Below are positions 23,529 through 30,805 of a stretch of DNA of 37,562 nt, one piece after another. Made by a program: the position numbers and the translations under genes. The notes under the pieces are model-generated. The model saw only the letters and a program-made list of their open reading frames with translations. It searched no databases and was not told where the DNA came from. Each line of letters starts with the position of its first letter. Position 1 is the stretch's first letter. This stretch comes from Streptomyces sp. Ru73 (lineage in GTDB: Bacteria > Actinomycetota > Actinomycetes > Streptomycetales > Streptomycetaceae), in NCBI RefSeq assembly GCF_002920575.1, contig NZ_PQSQ01000081.1, forward strand, positions 1-37,562. The letters are read 5' to 3'.

Positions 23529-25283
23529 ATGGCTTCGGTCCCTTCTCTCGCCGCTACGGTCAACCAGCGCGTCTCGGACGCCCTCTCGGCAGCCCTGCCG
23601 GAGGCCGGCGCCGCCGACCCGCTGCTGCGACGTAGTGACCGGGCCGACTTCCAGGCCAACGGCATGCTGGCGCTCGCCAAGAAGCTCAAGGGCAACCCCC
23701 GCGAGCTGGCGGGCAAGGTCGTGGACGGCGTCTCCGCGCCCGGCCTCATCCAGGACGTCGAGGTCTCGGGCCCCGGCTTCCTCAACATCACGGTCGCCGA
23801 CGAGGCGATCGTGAAGACGCTGGCGGCGCGGGCCGAGGACGACCGGCTCGGCGTGCCGTACGCCGAGAACCCCGGCACCACGGTGATCGACTACGCCCAG
23901 CCGAACGTCGCCAAGGAGATGCACGTCGGCCACCTGCGGTCCGCCGTGATCGGTGACGCGCTGCGCCACCTGCTGGACTTCACCGGCGAGAAGACGATCG
24001 GCCGGCACCACATCGGCGACTGGGGCACCCAGTTCGGCATGCTCATCCAGTACCTGATCGAGCACCCCGGCGAGCTGGCCCCGGCCGAGGACGTCGACGG
24101 CGAGCAGGCCATGTCGAACCTGAACCGGGTCTACAAGGCGTCGCGCGCCGTCTTCGACGCGGACGAGGAGTTCAAGGAGCGGGCCCGGAAGCGGGTCGTG
24201 GCGCTCCAGTCCGGCGACAAGGAGACCCTGGACCTCTGGCAGCGGTTCGTGGACGAGTCGAAGGTCTACTTCTACTCCGTCTTCGAGAAGCTGGACATGG
24301 AGATCCGGGACGACGAGATCGTCGGCGAGTCCGCGTACAACGACATGATGGCCGAGACGGCCCGGCTGCTGGAGGAGTCCGGCGTCGCGGTCCGCTCCGA
24401 GGGCGCCCTCGTCGTCTTCTTCGACGACATCAAGGGCAAGGACGACCAGCCGGTCCCGCTGATCGTCCAGAAGGCGGACGGCGGCTTCGGCTACGCGGCC
24501 TCCGACCTCTCCGCGATCCGCAACCGCGTGCTCGACCTGCAGGCGACGACCCTCCTCTACGTCGTGGACGTGCGTCAGTCCCTGCACTTCAAGATGGTCT
24601 TCGAGACGGCCCGCCGGATGGGCTGGCTGAACGACCGGGTCACGGCCCACAACATGGGCTACGGCACGGTGCTCGGCGCGGACGGCAAGCCGTTCAAGAC
24701 GCGTGCGGGCGAGACCGTCCGGCTGGAGGACCTGCTCGACGAGGCGGCGCAGCGCGCGGCCGAGGTGGTGCGCGAGAAGGCGCGCGACCTCACCGAGGAG
24801 GAGATCCAGGAGCGGGGCGCCCAGGTCGGCATCGGCGCGGTGAAGTACGCGGACCTCTCCACGTCGGCGAACCGCGACTACAAGTTCGACCTGGACCAGA
24901 TGGTCTCGCTGAACGGCGACACCTCGGTCTACATCCAGTACGCGTACGCCCGGATCAGGTCCATCCTCCGCAAGGCGGGCGAGACCGGCCCCGTCCCGCA
25001 CCCGGAGCTGCCCCTGGCCCCGGCGGAGCGGGCGCTGGGCCTGCACCTGGACGCGTTCGGCGACACGGTCGCCGAGGCGGCCAAGGAGTACGCCCCGCAC
25101 AAGCTGACCGCGTACCTCTACCAGCTCGCGTCCCTCTACACGACCTTCTACGACCAGTGCCCGGTCCTGAAGGCGGACACCCCCGAGCAGACCGAGAACC
25201 GCCTCTTCCTGTGCGACATCACCGCCCGCACCCTCCACAAGGGCATGTCCCTCCTGGGCATCAGGACGCCTGAGCGGCTCTGA
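23529..25283 (+). CDS. argS: Arginyl-tRNA synthetase
   Basis: A 584-aa class I ArgRS. The N-terminal Add-1 domain (about 1-110) is followed by the catalytic core with the HIGH-type HVGH in AQPNVAKEMHVGHLRS (key part EMHVGHLRS), GRHHIGDWGTQFG, and the degenerate KMSK-type loop near GKPFKTRAGETV. The C-terminal DALR anticodon-binding domain ends in the typical LLGIRTPERL. ATG 23529 gives the usual N-terminus (MASVPSLAATV). It is an essential gene and ends at a long bidirectional terminator. Confidence 0.97.
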   Translation: MASVPSLAATVNQRVSDALSAALPEAGAADPLLRRSDRADFQANGMLALAKKLKGNPRELAGKVVDGVSAPGLIQDVEVSGPGFLNITVADEAIVKTLAARAEDDRLGVPYAENPGTTVIDYAQPNVAKEMHVGHLRSAVIGDALRHLLDFTGEKTIGRHHIGDWGTQFGMLIQYLIEHPGELAPAEDVDGEQAMSNLNRVYKASRAVFDADEEFKERARKRVVALQSGDKETLDLWQRFVDESKVYFYSVFEKLDMEIRDDEIVGESAYNDMMAETARLLEESGVAVRSEGALVVFFDDIKGKDDQPVPLIVQKADGGFGYAASDLSAIRNRVLDLQATTLLYVVDVRQSLHFKMVFETARRMGWLNDRVTAHNMGYGTVLGADGKPFKTRAGETVRLEDLLDEAAQRAAEVVREKARDLTEEEIQERGAQVGIGAVKYADLSTSANRDYKFDLDQMVSLNGDTSVYIQYAYARIRSILRKAGETGPVPHPELPLAPAERALGLHLDAFGDTVAEAAKEYAPHKLTAYLYQLASLYTTFYDQCPVLKADTPEQTENRLFLCDITARTLHKGMSLLGIRTPERL

Positions 25284-25312
25284 CCAGCCCAGCGGCCGCC
25301 CGACGGCCCTGC

Positions 25313-25352
25313 ACGAAAGCCCTGCCGGGACCGGTCCCGGCAGGGCTTTCGT
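25313..25352. terminator. 40-bp perfect palindrome, bidirectional terminator of argS and the ROK gene
   Basis: Twenty-base arms (25313-25332 and 25333-25352; core AAAGCCCTGCCGGGAC) are perfectly complementary, giving an 18-bp stem with a 4-nt loop. It lies between two convergent genes and ends in TTTCGT on either strand. Confidence 0.9.
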
Positions 25353-25367
25353 ATGCGGTCCGCCGCC

Positions 25368-26594
25368 TCAGCGTCCCTGTGCCAGTGCCTCGTCCACCGT
25401 GGCCGGGGCGAAGAGGGCGTCGGCGACCATGTGGGCCGCGCCGGTGACGCCGGCTCTGGTGCGCAGGTCGGAGGTGACGACGCGGAGGTCGCGGGTGGCC
25501 AGGGGGAGGGAGCGGCGGTAGGTCACCTCGCGGATGCCCGCTATCAAGTGGTCCTGCGCGTGGGCCAGTTCGCCGCCGATGACGAGGAGGGAGGGGTTGA
25601 GCAGGCTGACGGTGTCGGCCAGGGCGCGGCCGAGGAGGCGGCCGCGCTGGCGCAGCAGCCGTACCGCGTCGTGGCTGCCGTCCCTGACCAGCGCCACCAC
25701 GTCGTCGGTCGCCGTCACCTCGTGGCCGGCCGCCGCCAGGTCGCGGACCAGGGCCCAGCCGCCGGCCAGTGCCTCCAGGCATCCGGTGTTGCCGCAGCGG
25801 CAGGCCGGCGCGTCGGCGTCGGCCTCGTCGACGCCGGGGGCGGGGATGTGGCCGATGTCGCCGGCCGCGCCGCGCGCGCCGTGGTGCAGCCGGCCGCCCA
25901 GCACCAGCCCTGAGCCGATGCCGGTGCCGACCTTGATGTAGAGCAGGTGTTCCTCGTCGGGCCAGTTGACGCGGTGCTCGCCCAGCGCCATCAGGTTGGT
26001 GTCCTTGTCGGCGAGGACGAGGCAGTCGTAGCGGTCGCGGAAGAAGGCGGGGACCTCGTAACCGTCCCAGCCGGTCATGATCGGCGGGCTGACGACCCGC
26101 CCGGTGCCCGCCTCGACCGGGCCCGGCACGCCGATGCCCACGCCGCGTACGGGCTGTGCGTCGGTGTCCACGTCCACCGTGGTCAGCAGCCGGTCGAAGT
26201 CGGACTGCACCTGGGTGAGCACCCGCTGCGGGCCGTCCGCGACGTCCAGGCCCCGCCGGTCCGAGGCGAGGATGCTGCCGGCCATGTCCGTGACGGCGGT
26301 ACGCAGGTGGCTGCCGCCGATGTCGGCGACGAGCAGGACGCCGGAGTCCCGGCGCAGCCGGAAGGAGCCGGCCCGCCGGCCGCCGGTGGCCCCGCCGGTG
26401 CCCGCGTCCTCCAGATAGCCCGCCGCGTCCAGCGCTTCGAGGCGGGCGGCCATCGTGGAGCGGGAGAGCCCGGTCGCCGCCATCAGTTCCGCCCGGGTCG
26501 TGGCCCGTCCGCTGCGGATCAGTTCCAGTACGGCCCCCGGCCCCGTGGGATGGGCCCGGCCCCCGCCCGGCAGCGCCGTCGTCGCCTCCGCCAC
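25368..26594 (-). CDS. ROK family transcriptional repressor
   Basis: A 408-aa ROK regulator. The N-terminal MarR-like winged helix (about 18-70: AVLELIRSGRATTRAELMAATGLSRSTMAARLE, key part TTRAELMAATGLSRSTM) precedes the actin-like sugar-kinase fold with the phosphate-1 motif VADIGGSHLRTAV and the ROK zinc signature CRCGNTGCLEA. The ROK kinase aspartate region (GAAGDIGHI) is present. The GTG start has AGGAAG a few nt upstream. It diverges from the epimerase/kinase/symporter operon and probably represses it, released by the transported sugar or its phosphate. Confidence 0.93.
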   Translation of the reverse strand: MAEATTALPGGGRAHPTGPGAVLELIRSGRATTRAELMAATGLSRSTMAARLEALDAAGYLEDAGTGGATGGRRAGSFRLRRDSGVLLVADIGGSHLRTAVTDMAGSILASDRRGLDVADGPQRVLTQVQSDFDRLLTTVDVDTDAQPVRGVGIGVPGPVEAGTGRVVSPPIMTGWDGYEVPAFFRDRYDCLVLADKDTNLMALGEHRVNWPDEEHLLYIKVGTGIGSGLVLGGRLHHGARGAAGDIGHIPAPGVDEADADAPACRCGNTGCLEALAGGWALVRDLAAAGHEVTATDDVVALVRDGSHDAVRLLRQRGRLLGRALADTVSLLNPSLLVIGGELAHAQDHLIAGIREVTYRRSLPLATRDLRVVTSDLRTRAGVTGAAHMVADALFAPATVDEALAQGR

Positions 26595-26660
26595 CGCTTC
26601 CTGCCTCCTCGTTCCTCGGCAACGCCCCCACCTTACGCCTACCTATGCCTTGGCTCACCA

Positions 26661-26691
26661 CATCTTTTGCTTGTCCATCTTACAAAAGATG
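26661..26691. promoter_or_regulatory. ROK-type operator between the repressor and the sugar operon
   Basis: CATCTTTTG (26661-26669) and CAAAAGATG (26683-26691) form a 9-bp perfect inverted repeat with a 13-nt spacer. An extra CATCTT (26676-26681) gives a second spacing with AAGATG. The site is A/T-rich in a G/C-rich genome, as usual for NagC/XylR-type ROK operators. It overlaps the likely operon promoter. Confidence 0.75.
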
Positions 26692-26699
26692 CCTAGCAT
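26671..26699 (+). promoter_or_regulatory. Probable promoter of the sugar operon
   Basis: TTGTCC (26671-26676) and TAGCAT (26694-26699) are separated by 17 nt. The -10 box lies 3 bp after the operator and the -35 box lies inside it, so repressor binding would exclude RNA polymerase. The expected start point is near 26706, 57 nt before the ATG. Confidence 0.6.
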
Positions 26700-26762
26700 C
26701 AACGCGACAAGGCGCGGCCGGGACCATCAGGCGCGCCGGACCGCAGGAGAGGAAGACCCGCC

Positions 26763-27641
26763 ATGAGCACACTCGGCGTACACGCACTCGTCTGGACCGG
26801 CGACTGGGACCGGGAGGGCGCGCGCAAGGCCGCGGCCGGCAGCCGCGCGGCGGGCTACGACCTGGTCGAGATATCCCTGCACGACCCGGAGATCGTCGAC
26901 ATCGCCGGCACCCGCGAGGTGCTGAAGGAGTACGGCCTGGCGGTGGCGTGCTCGCGCGGGCTCTCCTTCGACTGCGACGTCTCCGCCGAGGACCCGGCCG
27001 CTTCGGAGCGCGGCGAGGCACTGCTCCGCCAGGCGCTGCGGATCACCAGTGACCTCGGCGGCGAGTACTTCACGGGCGTCCTCTACGGCGCGCTCGGCAA
27101 GTACGGGCAGCAACCCACCGCACGGGGCCGGGCGCACGCCGTGGCCGCGCTGCGCCGGCTGGCCGCCGAGGCCGCCGACCTGGGCGTCACGCTCGGCCTG
27201 GAGGTCGTGAACCGGTACGAGAACAACCTGATCAACACCGCGGCCCAGTGCCTGGAGCTGATCGACGAGATCGGCGCGCCGCCGAACGTCAAGGTCCACC
27301 TGGACACGTACCACATGAACATCGAGGAGCAGGACTTCGTGCGGCCGGTCCTGGCCTGCGGCGACCGCCTCGGTTACGTCCACGTCGGCGAGTCGAACCG
27401 CGGCTATCTCGGCTCCGGCACGATCGACTTCACGGCCTTCTTCCACGCCCTCGCCGACATCGGCTACGACGGCCCGATCACCTTCGAGTCCTTCTCCTCC
27501 GCCGTCGTCGCCCCCGGCCTCTCCAACGACCTCGCCGTCTGGCGCAACCTCTGGGACGACAGCGCCGACCTGGCCGGACACGCCCGCGCGTACATGGCCG
27601 GCCAGCTCAAGGCCGCGTCGCGGCCGGCCACCGGCGTCTGA
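26763..27641 (+). CDS. Ketose 3-epimerase-like sugar isomerase (AP endonuclease 2 family)
   Basis: A 292-aa TIM-barrel protein similar to D-tagatose/D-psicose (allulose) 3-epimerases. The four metal ligands of that family can be placed: Glu147 (GLEVVNRYENN), Asp181 (HLDTYHMNIEE), His207 (YVHVGESNRGYLG) and Glu242 (TFESF). Glu147 and Glu242 are also the catalytic pair. These enzymes invert C3 of ketohexoses or ketopentoses. It heads an operon with a kinase and a sodium symporter under a ROK-type operator, so it probably converts an imported rare sugar to a form the kinase can phosphorylate. The exact sugar is not known. Confidence 0.88.
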   Translation: MSTLGVHALVWTGDWDREGARKAAAGSRAAGYDLVEISLHDPEIVDIAGTREVLKEYGLAVACSRGLSFDCDVSAEDPAASERGEALLRQALRITSDLGGEYFTGVLYGALGKYGQQPTARGRAHAVAALRRLAAEAADLGVTLGLEVVNRYENNLINTAAQCLELIDEIGAPPNVKVHLDTYHMNIEEQDFVRPVLACGDRLGYVHVGESNRGYLGSGTIDFTAFFHALADIGYDGPITFESFSSAVVAPGLSNDLAVWRNLWDDSADLAGHARAYMAGQLKAASRPATGV

Positions 27642-27762
27642 CCGATCCCGCCGCCCCCGTCCCGGGCGGCCACCGGCGTCCGACCGGTCCCGCCGCGGAC
27701 GGCCACCGGCCTCCGCCCCCTCCCTTCCCTGTCCCGCTCCTTTCCGCGTCGAAAGCTCTCCC

Positions 27763-28437
27763 ATGACTCCGCACGAACTCGTTGCGCGCGCCGAGCGGCT
27801 GGCCGCCGCGGGCGGCCGCCGCATCCTCGGCATCGCCGGCCCGCCCGGCGCCGGCAAGTCCACGCTCGCCGCGTACCTGGCCGACGCGCTGGGCGACCGC
27901 GCCGTCCTGGTCCCCATGGACGGCTACCACCTCGCCGACACCGAACTCCGCCGCCTGGACCGCATGGGCCGCAAGGGCGCGCCCGACACGTTCGACGCGT
28001 ACGGATACGCGGCGCTGCTGCGCCGGCTGCGCGACCCGCGGGCCGGCGAGATCGTCTACGCGCCCGCGTTCGAACGGGAGCTGGAGCAGCCGCTGGCCGG
28101 CGCCCTGCCCGTACCGCCCGAGGTCCCGCTGGTCATCACGGAGGGCAACTACCTGCTGCTCGACGAGGAACCGTGGCCCGCGGTCCGCCCGCTGCTGGAC
28201 GAGACGTGGTGGGTGGAGCTGGCGGCCGAGGAGCGGGTCGGGCGGCTGATCGCCCGGCACGAGCGGTTCGGCAAGACGCCCGAGCACGCCCGTGACTTCG
28301 TCCTCACCTCCGACGAGGCCAACGCGCGCCGGGTCGCGCCCGGTCGCGAGCGGGCCGACCTGGTCGTGGAGTTCGCGCCCGGCACGGCCCCGCGGCCGCA
28401 GGAAGCCGAGACCGGCGAGGGGAGAGCGGACGCATGA
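27763..28437 (+). CDS. P-loop nucleoside/sugar kinase family protein
   Basis: A 224-aa P-loop kinase of the uridine kinase/pantothenate kinase-like group. The Walker A motif GPPGAGKST is at 26-34. The acceptor region MDGYHL and the segment RRLDRMGRKGAPDTFD are characteristic of this kinase branch, as is VITEGNYLLLDE. FrcK of fructose ABC-transport systems belongs to the same family, so a ketose-kinase role in this operon is plausible. The gene overlaps the symporter gene by 4 bp (ATGA), showing translational coupling. The leader to the previous gene is 121 bp and Pro/Gly rich without a terminator. Confidence 0.87.
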   Translation: MTPHELVARAERLAAAGGRRILGIAGPPGAGKSTLAAYLADALGDRAVLVPMDGYHLADTELRRLDRMGRKGAPDTFDAYGYAALLRRLRDPRAGEIVYAPAFERELEQPLAGALPVPPEVPLVITEGNYLLLDEEPWPAVRPLLDETWWVELAAEERVGRLIARHERFGKTPEHARDFVLTSDEANARRVAPGRERADLVVEFAPGTAPRPQEAETGEGRADA

Positions 28438-30113
28438 GCGGCACCCTCGACCTCCGCCCCGTCGACTGGTTCATGCTCGCGACGTACTTCATCGCGATCA
28501 TCGCCATCGGCGTCTACACCAAGCGGGCCGTCGCCAGCTCCGGCGACTTCTTCCTCGCCGGCCGCTCGATGCCCGCGTGGATCACCGGCCTGGCCTTCGT
28601 CTCCGCCAACCTCGGCGCCCTGGAGATCATCGGCGGCGCGGCCAACGGCGCCCAGTACGGCGCGGCGGCCGTGCACTTCTACTGGCTCGGCGCGATCCCC
28701 GCCATGGTCTTCCTCGGCATCGTGATGATGCCGTTCTACTACTCCACTCGCGTGCACAGCGTCTCGGAGTACCTGCGCCGCCGCTTCAACGCCCAGACGC
28801 ACCTGCTCAACAGCGTCGTCTTCGCGATAGCCCAGGTCATGCTGGCCGGCGTCAACCTCTTCGCGCTGGCGCTGATCGTGAAGCTGCTGATCGGCTGGCC
28901 GCTGTGGCTGTCGATCGTGCTCTCCGCGGTCTTCGTCCTCGCGTACATCACGCTCGGCGGCCTGGCCGGCGCGATCTACGGCGAGGTCCTGCAGTTCTTC
29001 GTCATCCTGGCCGGTCTCATCCCGATCGTCGCCATCGGCCTGCACACCGTCGGCGGCTTCCACGGCCTGCACCAGCACATCCAGCATCTGGACCCGAACC
29101 TGCTCAAGACCTGGCAGGGCACCCAGGTCGGCCACTGGAACAACCCGCTGGGCGACTGGATCGCGCTCGCCATGGGCGAGGGCTTCGTACTGGCCTTCGG
29201 CTACTGGACGACGAACTTCGCCGAGGTGCAGCGCTCGCTGGCCGCGAAGGACCTCAACTCCGCGCGCCGCACGCCGATCATCGCGGCCTTCCCGAAGATG
29301 GCCCTGCCGCTGTTCACGGTCGTGCCCGGCATGATCGCACTGGTCCTCATCCCCAGGCTGGGGAAGCCGGGCGGTCCGACGTACAACGACGTCATCCCCG
29401 AGATGATGCAGCGCTACCTGCCCAACGGCGTCCTGGGCATCGCGCTGACCGGCCTGCTCGCTGCGTTCATGGCCGGCATGGCGGCCAACATCTCCGGCTT
29501 CAACACGGTCTTCACGTACGACATCTGGAAGCCGTACATCAAGAAGAACCGCAGCGACCGGTACTACCTCACGGCCGGGCGGCTGGCGACCGTCGCGGGC
29601 ATCGCGATCAGCGTCGGCACGGCGTTCATCGCCTCCGGGTACAGCAACATCCAGAACTACATGCAGCTGCTGTTCTCCTTCTTCAACTCCCCGCTCTTCG
29701 CGACCTTCCTGCTGGGCATGGTGTGGAAGCGGGTCACGCCGTGGGCCGGCTTCTGGGGCATGATCTCCGGCACGGCGGCAGCGGCCGCGGCCCACTTCTC
29801 CGCTTACCACCTCGCGTACTTCTACCCCGGCGGCGACATGAGCGGGGAGATCAACGCCCAGATGGCCAACTTCTACGGCGCCGCGGTCGCGTTCGTCGTC
29901 GACCTGGTCGTCACGGTCCTGGTCACCCTGGTCACCAAGCCCAAGCCGGACTCGGCCCTCCTGGGCCTGGTCCGCGGCCTGCCCGACCCCGACTCCCCCG
30001 ACGCGCACGAGGCCGCGGTCCGCCAGCCGTGGTGGCGCTCGCCCGTCGTCCTCGGCTGTACCGTCCTCGCCCTGACCGCCGCGCTGAGTGTCTGGCTGGT
30101 GATCGCCGTATGA
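28434..30113 (+). CDS. Sodium:solute symporter (SSS/SLC5 family)
   Basis: A 559-aa integral membrane transporter with about 13-14 hydrophobic helices, starting at residue 13. Family features include FFLAGRSMPAW near the N-terminus, the substrate-site segment LGALEIIGGAANGAQYGA, and RVHSVSEYLRRRF. The motif GLLAAFMAGMAANISGFNTVFTYDIW (key part AGMAANISGFNTVFTYDIW) is the SSS signature containing Na+-site residues. It probably imports the substrate sugar with sodium. It overlaps the kinase gene by ATGA and the next small gene by ATGA, a tightly coupled operon. Confidence 0.94.
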   Translation: MSGTLDLRPVDWFMLATYFIAIIAIGVYTKRAVASSGDFFLAGRSMPAWITGLAFVSANLGALEIIGGAANGAQYGAAAVHFYWLGAIPAMVFLGIVMMPFYYSTRVHSVSEYLRRRFNAQTHLLNSVVFAIAQVMLAGVNLFALALIVKLLIGWPLWLSIVLSAVFVLAYITLGGLAGAIYGEVLQFFVILAGLIPIVAIGLHTVGGFHGLHQHIQHLDPNLLKTWQGTQVGHWNNPLGDWIALAMGEGFVLAFGYWTTNFAEVQRSLAAKDLNSARRTPIIAAFPKMALPLFTVVPGMIALVLIPRLGKPGGPTYNDVIPEMMQRYLPNGVLGIALTGLLAAFMAGMAANISGFNTVFTYDIWKPYIKKNRSDRYYLTAGRLATVAGIAISVGTAFIASGYSNIQNYMQLLFSFFNSPLFATFLLGMVWKRVTPWAGFWGMISGTAAAAAAHFSAYHLAYFYPGGDMSGEINAQMANFYGAAVAFVVDLVVTVLVTLVTKPKPDSALLGLVRGLPDPDSPDAHEAAVRQPWWRSPVVLGCTVLALTAALSVWLVIAV

Positions 30114-30388
30114 AGCCCGAACCGCCCGAGACGCCCGCCGCGCCCGCGAAGGCCCGCCGCGGCCTGGACCTGCGGGTCCTGATCGCCGGCCTGATGGGCC
30201 TGTACGGCGTGGTCCTCACCTTCCTCGGCCTCACCGACGGCCCGGCCGAGATCGCCAAGGCGAACGGCCTCCGCATCAACCTGTGGGTCGGCATCGGCCT
30301 GCTGGCCGTCGCGCTGGCCTTCGCCGTCTGGACGGTCCTGCGCCCGAGCGCGGAGGACGACTCCAAGGCACACCGGCCGGTCGACTGA
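30110..30388 (+). CDS. Small membrane protein, end of the sugar operon
   Basis: A 92-aa protein with a short Pro/Ala-rich cytoplasmic start and two hydrophobic segments (about 22-42 and 58-78) around an LTDGPAEIAKANGLRIN loop. It overlaps the symporter by 4 bp (ATGA). No enzymatic motif is seen. It probably accompanies the transporter as a small subunit or stabiliser, which is inference from position only. Confidence 0.85.
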   Translation: MKPEPPETPAAPAKARRGLDLRVLIAGLMGLYGVVLTFLGLTDGPAEIAKANGLRINLWVGIGLLAVALAFAVWTVLRPSAEDDSKAHRPVD

Positions 30389-30805
30389 CCGGCTGTTCCC
30401 GGCGCCCGGGGCATCCGGCATCCGGGTGCCGGTCAGCACCTCCGCACCGGGCAGCGGGCCGTCGGCCGCGGGATTTCAGTCCCGCAGGAGATTACGCACG
30501 GTGGGCCCGGTGCCTTGACGAGCTGCACGGCACTGCGGTGCAGCGCCTCTCGCCCGGGCGTCAGCGGAGCGAAGTCCGCGTCGACCAGCGCCAGCGGGAA
30601 GACCAGCCGGGCGTGCCGGTCGGCCGGCAGGCCAGACACGGGCCCAGCCACGTTGTGAACGACACAGCAGTGGGGCGATCAGCCCCTCCTTGCCGTAAGG
30701 CAGGGGCGCCGTCCGCCCGTAGTCGGCCTCTCCGCTGAGCGACTGTTGCACCGCCGTGCACTTCGCCGGCTGAAATCTTCTGAGAATACGCCGGTCTCGA
30801 TGCTG
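30389..30805. other. Gene-poor junction between the sugar operon and the NB-ARC gene
   Basis: About 420 bp with no convincing gene. A hairpin CCGGCA-TCCGGG-TGCCGG (30415-30432) could end the sugar operon. A second hairpin GCGGGA-TTTCAG-TCCCGC (30468-30485) and a looser GCTGCAC ... GTGCAGC pairing (30522-30544) follow. Open frames on both strands look degenerate and match nothing I recognise. Structured, coding-like but broken DNA next to an accessory gene is compatible with an old insertion remnant, but no transposase motif or terminal repeat is identified. Confidence 0.4.

Noticed and set aside
30476..30751. Minus-strand frame as a transposase remnant
   Set aside because: No transposase motif, DDE/RuvC residues or terminal repeats could be identified, so it is described only as an unexplained junction.
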